Assembly (NCBI RefSeq): GCF_000003855.2
Contig: NW_003101665.1
Coordinates: 248,001-312,000 of the forward strand
Reading direction: 5' to 3'
DNA: 64,000 nucleotides
Origin: Blastomyces gilchristii SLH14081
Taxonomy: Eukaryota > Ascomycota > Eurotiomycetes > Onygenales > Ajellomycetaceae
The translations under genes and the position numbers were made by a program. Below the pieces are notes generated by a model. The model ran no database searches. It worked only from the letters and a program-made list of their open reading frames with translations, and was not told where the DNA came from. Positions 48,713 through 63,368 of this stretch are shown here, one piece after another (positions within the stretch are counted from its first letter, which is position 1; each line of letters opens with the position of its first letter).

Positions 48713-49869
48713 ATAATATAAGAGAACTCTTGAATACAAGCATAGATGCAGTGTCACAGTGACTCTAAGTAATATTAGAATTATAACAGTAACAGATAGC
48801 TGATATACATACAACTAAACAACATCAATATAAAGAGATTCAATAATTATCTTAACAAGAAACCTCTGCACAGACAATTTCAACACTGACAGAATTAAAT
48901 ATGAATATAATACAAACACTGAAGAAATACTTAGATACTTTTACATATTTTAATACTTCTGATCTCACTCTCTATTCATCATGAAGATTGAAAATGCTTA
49001 TGAAACTAAGTACAGATGAGAATGTCATCAGTTCATTAATTAATCAAGATTGATATATTAATGAATAATTGAAGAATTATATAAAACAGTAGTTTTATTT
49101 ATGAATGAAAGCATGTAAATCAGCATTGCAAACATCTGACAATACTATCAAATATCTTGATATTCTGTTTCAAGACACTGCTATGTAACAGAAAGTATTA
49201 GATTGATTACAGAGTATCTGACAGAGAAACACTTCTCTTATAACATTCATCTCTGACTTCAATATCAAGATTGTAGAAGCAGGTGATCAATTTTGAAAGA
49301 ATTGAATGAAGATTAGTATACTTAAGAAGATATTAACTTTCAAACTCTTACAGACTCTTGTAAGTATAGATGAAGACTTAACTTATGAAGACTTCTGTAT
49401 ATAACTTCAGACATTGAATGATCATCTGATCAAGCTCAAGAGTATACAGAACAGTGATAGAAGATATTACATCTCAGTCACTTATATATCTACACTGAAG
49501 AATGACAATGCAGATGTCATGAATTAAGTGAACTTAAATATCTATACATAAACAAGAGTCTTTATCACTTAAACAAATTTTCAAGTCTCTGAGATTGCTT
49601 CTGAAGAAGTCACTGATCAACATTAATGTGAGATGTGCATTAACTATAACTGATCAGAATACATTGCTTTTAACTGCTAATCAATCTATGTACCTTCTTA
49701 CTCAAAGAATAAATCAGTGCCTGTCCGCGTCAATTACATTACATTAGAGAAAGATTCAGAAGATAACTCTGAGAATATCTCAGTGAAACAGAGAAAAGAT
49801 TAGCTTCTGTTCAAATTCACAAGCAGAAGCTTGAAGAGGTCAGATAATAATAATTTAAAGAGAAAATAA
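48713..49869 (+). pseudogene. Gypsy B3 gag
   Basis: ATG 48713 starts MSTNNIRELL. The body is homologous to B1, B2 and B4 gag. The C-terminal knuckle at 49636-49677 should read CX2CX4HX4C, but the second Cys and the His have become Tyr and one Arg a stop, all explained by transitions. It ends at TAA 49867-49869, one base off the pol frame (ATAA where B1 and B4 have ATGA). Confidence 0.83.
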
Positions 49870-52800
49870 CAATGAATACAATTCTTATATCTACTGTGAT
49901 AGATATCATGTATAATATAAAAGCCATGATAGACAGCAGTCTATACTACTATACAATGATTAAATCTTCAGTTATGAGACATTATAATCTTCAGTGTATT
50001 CTCTTATCAAAACCCTGACTTCTTGCAGGATTTGATGATTTAAAAGACATTCACATTCATCACATGATGAAACTAAACATAGATATCAGAGAATATCAAC
50101 ATGAAGATGCTTATATATATGAAGTTGATAATCTTAATCATAATCTTATACTAGAACTTGTCTGACTATCTCAATAAGACATCTTGTTGAATACTTAAAA
50201 CAGAAGCTTAATATTCTCTAATAATAATAGAATTCACAAAGATAATATTCACAAAACTATGAATCTTACACAGATCTCTGATAATACCTATAAAATACTT
50301 TAAAAAAGAAGCTATTAATGAGATCACTAACAAAGTCACTGATAGCAGACTTATATGACAATCTATTTCATCAGTCTGACTAATATCAAGAAAGCTCTAG
50401 AGAAGTTATTTTATATCACAGTAACAGATTCTTATACAAAACTCTCTCAACAATATCATGAATATCTAGATGTCTTTTAACAAGATAATAATGTTACAAA
50501 TCTATCTCTCTTACAAGGCTCAGAAGTGAACCACAGTATCAAGTTAAAAAAGAAGAATGATAAGAACTCTGAATCACTATGAGATCTTCTTTACAATATG
50601 TCTTAAAATAAACTTCTTCTTCTTTGAAAGACACTTAATAATCTGTTGAATAAAGAATTCATATGTATTAGTAACTTCTCTGCTGCAGCTTCTATTCTCT
50701 TTGCAAAGAAATCAGATGAAGAACTTCAATTCTGTGTGAACTATCAAGAACTGAACAGATTAACAAAGAAAGATCATTATTCTTTATCTCTTATTAATAA
50801 ACCTCTAGCTCATATTGAACAAGCTCAATGATTTACAAAGCTAGATGTCATTATCATATTTCATAAGATCTGTATTACTGAAGAAGATGAGTGACTTACA
50901 GCATTTTAAATACAATATAATCTTTTTAAATGAATAGTCACATCTTTCAGACTGACTAACACTCTCAGTATATTTCAGAAGTATATCAACTGAGCACTCT
51001 GAGATTTTCTTGATGAATTTGTATCTGTGTATCTCAATGATATTCTCATCTTCACAGATAAGTTTAGAAAAGAATATTAAGAACACATGTAAAGAGTATT
51101 ACAATAACTAAAAGAAGCAGAACTATCAATAGACATAGATAAGTGTGATTTTGAAGTTAAAAGTACAAAATATCTAGACTTTATCATAGAAGCTGACAAG
51201 AAGATCTGAATGAATTTTGAGAAGATCTCTGCTATTCTTGAATAAGAAGCTCTATGCACTGTGAAAGATATACAAAGCTTTATCAGATTCACTAACTTCT
51301 ATCAGCAATTTATACAAAACTTCTCAGATATCACAAGATCACTTACAGAACTTACTAAGAAGAACTCAGTATTTCAATAATCAGCAGACACTGATGCTGC
51401 ATTTATACAGATGAAGAAGATATTCATTAATATGTTTCTACTAATAATGTTTAACTCTGACTGTGAAACAGTTGTTAAAGCTGACTTCTCTAACTATGTT
51501 ACAGAGAAAGCTATATTATAATATAATAATAAAGATATCTTATAATTATGCGTCCTCATATCTAAGAAGTTGAGCTCTGCTGAATGTAACTATGAGATCT
51601 ATGATAAGAAACTTCTTATAATAGTACACTGTCTAGAAGAATAAGACTCTGAGCTCTGAAGTATTTTCAAGTTTGAGATAATCACAGATTATAAGAATCT
51701 TAAATACTTCACTATTATCTATAAGCTTACTAAATGACAGATGCAATGATCTGAGCTATTAAGTTATTTTCATTTCATAATACACTACTGTCTCAACAGT
51801 CAGAACTCAATGACAGATGCTCTCTTATAATAAGAGTAAGATATATCATTCAATATAACAGACACTTACTGAATAAACTGAGAGCATCAGCTCTTAGATC
51901 TGAAAATACTAGTTAACTATAATAAGATCACTTATGACACTATATACACTACTCTAATTGGAACATTCTCTCTTCAAACTGACACTGACACTGATATTAA
52001 CACTAATATTAATATCTTAACTTCTTCTGAATCTACACTAGATGAATTGTGACATACAATAGCTTAAACTAATGAACTTCTTCAAGCACTCACTGAAGTA
52101 GTATATTAAGAAGTATCTCAATTTTCACCAGAACTTCATATAAGAACTGACATCTCAGAATGCTTAATCAATAATAATAACACTCTGTGATTCTGTGAAT
52201 AATGCTGAATCTCTCATTCTGAACCTCTATATATTTGAATAATACAAGAGATACATGAATCACATATAATTAGTCATCTAAATCATGAATAACTGTATTA
52301 AATAATCTCTCAAGAATTCTACTGATCTGAGATATTAAACAGTATCAGACACTTTGTCTAAAACTGTAATTATTATTCTTTCATGATCTTATGAAAGAAC
52401 TATAGAAAAGATCTACTGAAATCACTCAATGTCTCTGATAGAATCTGATGAGATATAGTAATTGACTTCACTATTGATCTCTCTGAGAGTAAGAGTTGTA
52501 AGAATGTTCTGATTATCATTGATTAATTGAGTAAAGATATCATATCAGAATCTTGTGATAAGATTGACACTGAACAAGTTGCTGAAGCCTTTCTACAGAG
52601 CATATTCTACTGAATACATGAATTGTCAAGATCTATAGTATTGAATTAAGACTGTCAATTCATGAGTGCTCTCTGAACAAGAATCTGTCAAGTTCTCAAG
52701 ATTATATATTATTTATTAACTGCTTATCACTCTGAGATCAATGATACATCAGAATAAATAATTCAGACAGTGAAGAATTATCTTCATAAGTTCTGTAACT

Positions 52801-53537
52801 AGTTATAAGATGACTGATATTATCTTTTTCTACATGCTGAAGTTATCATCAATGACTGAGGTGTCATTTCAACAGACATAAGTCTGTTCTTTCTTACACA
52901 CAGTTACTACATGAAAATGTTGGATCTTCTAGAAATTACATAGTTTACACTGAATCTCTGCAGTCTGATTCAGATTATCAACAATATAATAACAAAGTAC
53001 TAAGATATTCATGACTGAGTAGAGGCCTTCATGATAAGTACTAAATAAGATTAAGAGAACTGAATCAATGTTCACTGAGATCTCACTGAGTAATATAAGA
53101 TAGAAGATCTGATATAATTGAATCTTAATAATATACAGATCACATGCTCATCTCATACACTGAATTATCATCATATCAAGTATAAAGTGATAGAAGTTCT
53201 CAACAGTCACAACTACTGTCTTAATACATTATCAGAGATTTATAATATCCTTTATACAAGCTTGCTCTGTCATACTATCACTGATCTGTTCTCTTCTCAA
53301 CTGACTTCTAACTGACAGCTGCCAGAGATCATAGAAGAAGATAATGAACTTGAATAGAAGATTGAAGATATTCTTGATAAGAGACTCTGCAGCTGCAGCT
53401 GATAATATCTTGTGAAATGAGTTAGTTATAATCATCTGACCTGAACTCTGAGCTTCATGTTATCTGAGATAACAGCTCTTGACTGATAAGAACTATGCAC
53501 TTATGACTCTATATCACTTCTGAAAAGAAGAGACTAA
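49866..53537 (+). pseudogene. Gypsy B3 pol: protease, RT, RNase H, integrase, chromodomain
   Basis: The pol frame begins MNTILIST and the protease site reads MIDSS (DSG expected). RT is at about 50646-51170, with FCVNYQELNRL and YLNDILIFTD (first Asp of YLDD changed to Asn, about 51030). RNase H is at about 51470-51720 (KADFSNY, then ITDYKNLKY). In integrase the HHCC region is near 52230-52380, the first catalytic Asp is at 52464-52466 (VIDFTIDL), the second is mutated to Asn in SIVLN, and Glu lies in DTSE. The frame 53118-53315 is the C-terminal domain, and the chromodomain is at about 53335-53480. The TAA at 53535-53537 touches the LTR. Confidence 0.9.
53522..53537 (+). promoter_or_regulatory. 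Polypurine tract of Gypsy B3
   Basis: GAAAAGAAGAGACTAA, overlapping the last pol codons. B1 has GAAGGGGGGGACTAA at the same place. Confidence 0.75.
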
Positions 53538-53808
53538 TGTGATGAACTGCACTTAATCAATTATATAGACTATTTTATTACACTTCACAGATTTCACTGA
53601 ACACTCTAATTCTTAGTTATCAATTCTCAGCTGAAAAACTCATGAAATTTCTATTCTTTCACCCCGAAGCTTCACTGTGTATGTGTATAAATATTCACTT
53701 CAATCACTGATTTCTGCACTTTCTCTTTCTTTTCTTCTCTAATATTTTTCACTTTTGTATTATAAGATCTATATATTATATCAATCTATTCAGTGTAGAT
53801 CTCTTACA
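53538..53808 (+). repeat. 3' LTR of Gypsy B3
   Basis: 271 bp. It starts TGTGATGAAC where the 5' LTR keeps GGCGGGC, so its inner end is more decayed than the outer end of its partner. Confidence 0.9.
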
Positions 53809-53813
53809 GTTAT

Positions 53814-54033
53814 TAATATCTCTACTATATAATTCTCTGTATAACTACTAATTAAAGATTTAAATTCAATTTATATCTCTTAATAAGTGTAGTTCTTACT
53901 AATATAATAATATATAACTTTTATAAATGTAAGATTGTTTATACTAGTTTATATACTCACTGTAAGAGATACTCTTTAATAATTCTTTAACTCTGATTCT
54001 AGATATTATATATTAACTTTATAGTATATCTTA
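53814..54033 (+). mobile_element. Fragment of element E (copy B, left part, end)
   Basis: Matches 43339-43557 of the complete copy. The match stops near 54033, where E sequence in the opposite orientation begins. Confidence 0.72.
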
Positions 54034-55700
<1,667 letters not shown>

Positions 55701-56009
55701 TGTAAGAGGCCTACGCTGAATAGATTGATATCATATTGATAGGTCTTATATAACAAAGATAAAAATGTTAGAGAAGGAAGGAAAGAGAAAGTGCCAGAAT
55801 CAGCAATTGAGATGAATATTTATACGCGTATGTAGTGGTGTATGCAGTGGAGCTTCGGGGCGGGAGAATATATGCGCGTTCATAGTGGCTGAGAATCAGC
55901 AATTGAGAATGGCTGAGAATCAGAGCATATGTGTTTGAGAATGAAGTGATTGAGATCTGTGAAGTGTAATGAAATAGTCTATATAATTGATCAGGCACAG
56001 CCTGCCACA
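55701..56009 (-). repeat. 3' LTR of Gypsy B4
   Basis: 309 bp, same subtype as B2. It has fewer CpG than the 5' LTR (about 7 against 12 by eye). Confidence 0.9.
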
Positions 56010-59000
56010 TTAGTCTCCTCTTTCAGAAGCAGTTCTCATCAGTCAAGAGCTGCTGTTTCAGATAACACAGAACTCAGAGTTCAGGTCAGTTGATTATAGC
56101 TAACTCATTTCACAAGATATTATCAGTCATGATCACAGAATCTCTTATCAAGAATATTCTCAATCTCTCACTCAAGCTCATTATCTTCTTCTATAATGCC
56201 TGATGACTGTCAGTCAGAAGTCAGTTGAGAAGAGAACAGATCAGTGACAGCATGACAGAGCAAGCTTGTATGAAATATATCATAAATCTCTGATGATATG
56301 TCAAGATAGTAGTTATGACTATCTAGAACTTCTATCACTTTATACTTGACATGGTGGTAATCTAGTGTATGAGATGAATATGTGATTCATATATTCTTAA
56401 GATTCAATTATATCAGATCTTTTATCTTATATTGTTCAGCAGAGTCTTGATGAATATTAATTTAATTCTCTTAATCTTGTTTCACAGTTGTCATGAAGAT
56501 CTCTACTCAATCACAGATATCTCAGAGTTTCATTACTATATTATCAGCAATCTGAATCAGACTGCAGAGATCTGATATGAACTGTGTGATCTCTAGAAGA
56601 TTCAACACTTTCATGTGATATTCATGTATAAGAAAGAACAGACTTACATCTGTTGAAATAACATCTCAACTGTTGATAGTGATCTCTGCATATAGAAAAA
56701 GGTCATGTCAATCATCTTATAAGTAATTGCAGAACTTATAGAGATAATTCTTCATAGTCTGAATTATTCATTCTGATACATTATCAGTCTCAGAGTGATA
56801 GACAGTTGATAGACAGTGTGTAATCTTGAGAACTTGACAGATTCTTGTTCAGAGAGTACTCACAAATTGACAGCTCTGATTTAATACTATAGATCTCAGT
56901 AATTCATGCATTCAATAGAACAGACTCTGTAGAAAAGCTTCAGTGACTTGTTCAGTATTCATCTTATTACAAGATTTCAATATGACATCTTTACTCAGTC
57001 AATTCACAATAATCAGAATATTTCTACAATTCTTGCTCTCAGATAGATTGATAGTGAAGTCAATTACTACATCTCATCAGATTCTATCAGAAATATTGAG
57101 TGATTTTAATAGATCTTTTCTACAGTTCTTTCATAAGATAACAGAAGAACAGTAATTACAGTTTCAGATAAAGCATCTGATACTGTTTAATATCTCAGGC
57201 TAGTAGAACTCTCAGAAGATCATTCTATACAGTTGTTCACAGCCTGAATAACTGATTATATATGAATCATGTATCTCTTGTATTATCTGAGTGTATAAGA
57301 GTTCAGAGTGAGAGACTCAGTGTCATTCATGAAATTATAAGATATTATTATCATCAATTGAACATTCTGAGATATCAGTTCTTATACATAGTTCTGAAGA
57401 AAATCAGAGTGTTTCTTGATATACTGCTTCAGTGAGAGTCTGAAGAAGTTCATTTATCTGAGCTGCTGTATATCACAGTTCATTCAGTGTAGAGGAAGTG
57501 AAGATATCAATAGCAGTTCTAACTGAGAAAGTATGTATAATGTTATGAACTGTTTCATCTTGATCAACTAGTATCTTCAGGTTCAAGAGCCAGTGCTCTC
57601 AGTTCATTCAGTGAGTATCTGTTACATCAGATAACATATCTTACTCTTATTATAAGAGAACATCTGTTATCAAGTTCTGGCTACTAGAATGATAGTGTAT
57701 TGTAAAATGAAAGCATCTTAAGAACTCAGATTATCATATCTATCATTCAGTGAGTTTACAGATAGTTGTGAAGTATTTGAGATTTTTATAATCTATAACT
57801 ATCTCAAATTCAGAGATACTTCAGAGTTCAGAGTCTCATTCTTCTAAACAGTATATAATTGTAAGAAGTTTCTTATTATAGATCTCATAATTGCATTCAG
57901 CAAAACTCAGTTTCTTAGACATGAAGACACATGATCATAGAATCTCTTCATCATTATATTACAATATCATTTCTTCTGTTATATAGTCAGAGAAATCAGC
58001 TTCAACAACTGTCTTATAATCAGAATCAAATATTATCAGCAGAGAAGTATTAATAAATATCTTCTTTATCTGTATAAATGCAGCTTCAGCATTCACTGAT
58101 TATTGAAATACTGAGTCTTTCTTAGTGAGGTCTATAAGTGATCTTGCAATATCTGAGAAGTTTCATATAAATTGCTGATAGAAGTTAGTAAATCTAATGA
58201 AGCTTTATACATCTTTCACAGTACACAGAGCTTCTCATTCAAGAATGATAGAGACTTTCTCAGAATTCATTCAAATTTCCTTATCAGCTTCTATAATAAA
58301 ACTCAGATACTTAGTGCTCTTGACTTCAAAATCATACTTATCAATATCTATCAGTAGTTCTGCTTCTTGTAGCTGTTATAATATCTTTCATATATACTCT
58401 TGATATTCTTTTCTAAATTCATTGATAAAGATGAGAATATTATCTAGATAAGCAGATACAAACTCATTAAGAAAATCTCAGAGTACTTAGTTGATATACT
58501 TCTGAAATGTACTGAGAGTATTAGTCAGTTCAAAGAGTGTGACTATTTATTCAAAGAGATTATAACATGTTCAGAATACTGTAAGCCATTCATCTTCTTC
58601 AGTGATACAAATTTTATGAAACACAGTGATAATATCTAGTTTTATAAACTATTAAGCTTGTCTGATCTATGCTAGAATTTCATTGATGAGAGATAAGAGA
58701 TATCAATCTTTCTTTGTCAATCTATTCAAATCTCAGTAGTTCACACAGAATCAGAGTTCTTCATCTGATTTCTTTGCAAAGAGAATAGAGACTGCAGTGA
58801 AAGAGTTGTTAATACATATGAATTCTTTATTCAACAGATCATTGAGTGTCTTTTGAAGAAGAAGAAGTTCATCTCAGAACATATTATAAAGAGAGCCTCA
58901 TGATAATTCAGAATTCTTATCATTCTTTTTCTCTAACTTGATACTGTGATTCACTTCAGAATCTCATAAGAGAGATATATTTATAATATTATCTTATTAA

Positions 59001-59599
59001 AAGACATCTAGATATTCATGATATTATTGAGAGAGTTTTGTATGAGAATCTGTTATTATAATATAGAATAATTTTTCTAGAGTCTTTTTAATATCAGTCA
59101 GACTGATGAAATAGATTGATATATAATTCTGCTATCAGCAATTCTTTCAGCAACTTCTTTTTCTAAGCATTTCATAGATATTGACAGAGATCTGTGTCAG
59201 ATCAATAGTCTTATAGACATCATCTTCATGAATTCTATCATTATTAGAGAATATCAAGCTTCTGTTTCAAGTATTTAATAAGATGCTTTATTCAGATAGT
59301 CAGATAAGTTCTAGTATAAGATTATAATCAAGATTATTAACTTCATATACATAGACATCTTCACATTGATGTCCTCTCACATCTATGATCAGCTTTATCA
59401 TATAACAGATACAAATGTCTTTTGAATCATCAAATCCTGCAAGAAGTTGAGGTTTTGATAAAGAAATACACTGAAGGTTATGATGTCTTACAACTGAAGA
59501 TTTTATCATTATATAGTAATATAGATCACTGTCTATCATGGCTTTCATATTATATATATTATCAATCACAGTAGATACAAGAATCATATTCATTGTCAT
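56010..59599 (-). pseudogene. Gypsy B4 pol
   Basis: ATG at 59597-59599 starts the open frame 59300-59599, MTMNMILVSTV, with protease site AMIDSD. The rest follows B1: RT about 58430-58830, RNase H about 57770-58050, integrase about 56350-57290, chromodomain about 56030-56200. It ends at 56010-56012. The plus-strand frames 56943-57155 and 58172-58403 are shadows. Stops are frequent but the frame is kept over long stretches. Confidence 0.88.
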
Positions 59600-60762
59600 C
59601 TTCTCTTCAAATTATTATTATCTGACCTCTTCAAGCTTCTGTTTATAAATTTGAATAGAAGCTAATCTTTTCTCTGTTTCACTGAGACATTCTCATAGTT
59701 ATCTTCTGAATCTTTCTCTAATGTAATGTGATTAATGTGAACAGACACTGATTCATTCTTTAAATGAGAAGATGCTAATCTTTCTCTCAAGTATGAAGAT
59801 ACATAGATTAATCAGCAGTTGAAAGCAATGTGTTCTGATCAGTTACAGTTGATATACACTTTATATTAACATTGATCAGTGACTTCTTTGGGAGTGATCT
59901 CAGAGACTCAGAAGCCTGTCCAGACAGTGAAGACTCTTGCTTATGTGTAGACATTCAAGTCTACTCAATTCATGATATCTGCATTATTGTTATTTCTCAG
60001 TGCAGGTGTATGAGTCACTGAGATATAACATCTTCTATCACTGTTCTGTATATTCTTGAGCTTAGTAAGACAGTCATTCATTGTCTGAAGCTGTGTGCAA
60101 AAGCCTTCATAAGTCTGGTCTTTATCTGCACTTATAAGAACTTGTAAGAGTTTGAAAGTTAATGTGTTCTTGAGCATGCTAATCTTTATTCAATTCTTTC
60201 AAGATTGATCATCTGCTTCTAGAATCTTGATGTTGAAGTCAGAAATAAATGTTATAAGAGGAATGTTCCTCTGTCAGATACTCTGTAGTCAATCTAATAC
60301 TTTCTGTTGTATAACAGTGTCTCAGAACAGAATATCAAGATATTTCATAATATTATCAGGTATTCACAACACTGGTTTATATGCTTTCATTCATGAATGA
60401 AACTTCTGTTTCACACAATCTTTCAATCATTCATTGATATATCAATCTTGATTGATTAATAAACTGATGATATCTTCATCTACACTCAGTTTCATGAGCA
60501 TTTCCATTCTTCATGATGAGTAGAGAGTGAGATCAGAAGTATTAAAATATATAAAAGCATCTAAGTATTCTTTCAGTGCTTTTGTATTTGATTCTGTAGA
60601 TATTGAAATCATGTGAGTTAGTTATTAAATCTCTTTATATTAATATTGTTGAGTTGCATGCATATCAGCTATTTATTGTTATTATAGTTTCAACATTGCT
60701 CAGAGTCACTGTGACACTGTGTCTATACTTGTGTTCAAGAGTTTCATATTATCATTAGACAT
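59596..60762 (-). pseudogene. Gypsy B4 gag
   Basis: ATG at 60760-60762; ends in TGA within ATGA at 59596-59599. The frame 59965-60177 (LTFKLLQVLIS, then DQTYEGFCTQLQTMN) is a well-kept part of gag, ahead of the CCHC knuckle near 59840. Confidence 0.83.
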
Positions 60763-61031
60763 GATTATATCAATTGTTGAATATGTAATCATATTCTCAT
60801 ACATCTGAGTGTCAGAACTCTCAGGTCTTTCACTGATATTCTCTTATAAGATCTTATTCTCTTTGTAAGATCTTGTTACAGGGCCAGAGTAACTGATGAG
60901 CAAGCTTCTATCTGAGAACTATCTGAGAACTCAGTGTTCACTTAACTATTTGACTGTTTCTCTATTTCTTACATGTTGTTATGTGTTTGAATATCTCTTG
61001 ATGAATAATCATTCCTGATGAGAAGATGATG

Positions 61032-61042
61032 AACATTTTTAT
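61032..61042 (-). promoter_or_regulatory. Self-priming primer-binding site of Gypsy B4
   Basis: Minus-strand ATAAAAATGTT, two bases inside the LTR, exactly complementary to AACATTTTTAT in the LTR (61103-61113). Relative to B1 the second base pair from the end is changed by a transversion in both partners. Confidence 0.82.
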
Positions 61043-61044
61043 AG

Positions 61045-61353
61045 TGTAAGAGACCTATGCTGAATAGATTGATATCATATTAATAGGTCTTATATAACAA
61101 AGATAAAAATGTTAGAGAAGGAAGAAAAGAGAAAGTGCAAGAATCAGTAATCAAGGTGGATATTTATATGTGTGTGTGATGATGTACACAGTGGAGCTTC
61201 AGGGCAGGAGAATATACGCGCGTTCGTAGCGGCCGAGGATCGGTGATCAAGAATGGCTGAGAATCGGAGCATACGCATTCAAGAATGAAGTGGTTGAGAT
61301 CTGTGAAGTGTAACAGAATAGTCTATATAATTGATCGGGCGCAGCCCGCCACA
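61045..61353 (-). repeat. 5' LTR of Gypsy B4
   Basis: 309 bp. The outer end keeps CGGGCGCAGCCCGCC almost untouched. Confidence 0.9.
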
Positions 61354-61358
61354 TTCTT

Positions 61359-62043
61359 ATATATATCAGTGATCAGTTATTAAAAATAAATCATTATCTT
61401 TCTTAAATTTTTATTATATCTTCTGAATTCCCTTTTTTCACTTCTTTCACTTTTATTGAAGATTCACAAACTCTTTAAGAAATTACTATGAATTACAAAG
61501 TCTATATTATTTATAATTTAATACAGAATACTCTCATTTAATTATAATAAATAATCACTTCATTGTTCATATCTGATTTCAGATCATGAAATTTATGAGA
61601 AACTCAATATAAATACTGAGATAAACTATGAGATAATGATTAATAGATTATATTATAGATTACTGAAGAGTTAACTCTCTACTATAATTACTACAACTTT
61701 ATTCAGAAATATTTATTATAAACTGATTATAACTCTGAAGAAATTTTCTAATATCTGAAGTTATCAGAATACAGATAATAAAAGAAAAATAATTAGAAAA
61801 TTACTACTGAGCTGATAAGTTACTCTATTAGATAATAATTTTTAATAATAATAACTTTCTAATTTGAAGAAAATCATGTAAAAATAATTATATATTAGTA
61901 CTCTGATTTCAAAACTCTTATCTGATAACTTCTGTAAATAATTACTTTATATATATATCTCTCCGAATCTTTCTCTTTAATTAATTGAACACTCTGAATT
62001 CTGAATACTTCTTTAAATACTTAATTTAAATCTTTATATTTCA
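61359..62043 (-). mobile_element. Fragment of element E in reverse orientation, continued
   Basis: Reverse complement of about 44270 down to 43580 of the complete copy. No gene recognised. Confidence 0.72.
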
Positions 62044-62055
62044 CATTGATTCTGT

Positions 62056-62430
62056 GCTCTAATAACTGAATGATTAATACAGTCACTCAGTAGCATCTTG
62101 ATGTGAGAAATCAAGACATGTAAGTTTGAAACTCACAGAGAATACATTAAATTCAGAACTCAAGCATCTCAGACTTCTAATAAATACAGAGATGTATAAA
62201 TTACTTCAGTAAAATTACTTTATGTTTCTGAGATGAGAAGTTATTATTGTATGTATTTAATTATCACTTCTTTGTATTTTCTATATTCTTGTTAGATTAA
62301 TATGATCTTATTATCTGTATTGTCTCCTGTATAATCAACACTTAGTCTGTATTTAATATCATGTAAGAACTCATTATAAGCTCCGCTTGCATATGAGTAT
62401 AATGAAAGAATAATAATAATAATAATAATA
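62056..62430 (+). mobile_element. SINE-like insertion, 375 bp, tRNA-like head and AAT tail
   Basis: The insertion is flanked by CATTRATTCTGT at 62044-62055 and 62431-62442. The complete copy of E has one such word (reverse complement, 43568-43579), the empty site. The 5' part has a tRNA-like region at about 62080-62140. There is an ACTCAGTAGCA A-box-like stretch, a 5-bp anticodon-like stem with loop GTGAGAA (TTGAT/ATCAA), and a T-arm GTAAG-TTTGAAA-CTCAC containing a decayed B-box AGTTTGAAACTC. It ends in about eight AAT units, much like the LINE tail. No coding frame. It is not a functional tRNA gene. Confidence 0.72.
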
Positions 62431-62442
62431 CATTAATTCTGT

Positions 62443-62765
62443 CTTCAGTTCAATCTTGAGATATACTATAAAGTTAATATATAATGTCTAGAATCAGAGT
62501 TGAAGAATTATCAAAGAGTATCTCTTACAGTAAATGTATAAACTAGTATAAATAATCTTACATGTATAAAAGTTATATATTATTATATTAATAAGAACTG
62601 AACTTATTAAAAGATATTAATTAAATTTAAATCATTGATTAGTAGTTATACTAAGAATTATATAACAGAGATATTAATAACTGTAATTAAAAATAACTAT
62701 TAAAATATTAATCTCAGTCTTCTTACAATTATATCTGATAATACTGTGAATAACTATACTATAAT
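62443..62765 (-). mobile_element. Fragment of element E in reverse orientation, end
   Basis: Reverse complement of about 43567 down to 43246. It is also an inverted repeat of 53814-54033 and the end of 47758-48152 in the left part of copy B. It is cut by MITE copy 3 at ACTATAAT (62758-62765). Confidence 0.72.
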
Positions 62766-63111
62766 TAGACTGGCTGCTGAGACTATGAATTTCATATTTA
62801 ATCTCATTTAATCTGATCTTATACATTTCTTAGCATAAATCTCACTAAGACTAATTATTCAAAAAACATGCAAAGTGACTATTTATCAGATCTCAAAATG
62901 AGATCATAACTTAGAAAAAATGAGAAAGTGATCTCATTTAATCTCATTTAGTCTCATTCATAACATAAAGTTACTATTTTTAGACATTTTAAGGTTTTTT
63001 TTAGACTATTTTTAATTTTTTAAAAAGTAACACTTTTTAATAATGCTTAAATGAGATTTAAAGTCATTTAAAGCAATAAAAGGAATTTAAATTGAGAAGT
63101 GAAAATCATGA
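62766..63111 (+). mobile_element. hAT-type MITE copy 3, cut by Gypsy B5
   Basis: Starts TAGACTGGCTG and matches the first ~346 bp of MITE copy 1, with most GG, CC and CG steps changed. The remainder lies beyond B5, outside the window. Confidence 0.82.
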
Positions 63112-63368
63112 TATAAGAGGTCTACGCTGAATAGGTTAATATAATATATAGATCTTATAATACAAAAGTGAAAAACATTAGAAAAGAAAAAGAAAGAGAA
63201 AGTGCAGAAAGTGATGATTAAAGTGAATATTTATACATGTACACAGTGAAGCTTCAGAGTGAAAGAATAGAAATTTCAGATGTTTTCAGCTGAGAATCAG
63301 AGTCTCAGTAGAAATCTGTGAAGTGTAATGAAATAGTTTATATAATTGATCAGATACAGTCTGTCACA
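63112..63368 (-). repeat. 3' LTR of Gypsy B5
   Basis: 257 bp, from TATAAGAGG to GTCACA on the plus strand. It carries the priming word AATGTTTTTCA (minus strand, 63169-63179), the same variant as B3. Confidence 0.85.

Larger units (their letters stand above)
48153..53808 (+). mobile_element. Ty3/Gypsy family B, copy B3 (complete, 5656 bp, plus strand)
   Basis: LTRs at 48153-48424 and 53538-53808, with GTTAT duplications (48148-48152, 53809-53813). The LTR is a shorter subtype shared with B5. Layout is gag, pol, chromodomain. It is the only family-B copy on the plus strand. Confidence 0.94.
55701..61353 (-). mobile_element. Ty3/Gypsy family B, copy B4 (complete, 5653 bp)
   Basis: LTRs of 309 bp (55701-56009, 61045-61353), with TTCTT duplications at 55696-55700 and 61354-61358. 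Same layout as B1. Inserted in the reversed part of E. Confidence 0.94.

Noticed and set aside
62080..62140. A tRNA gene
   Set aside because: D-arm is incomplete, B-box is decayed and it lies at the head of a retroposon with target duplications.
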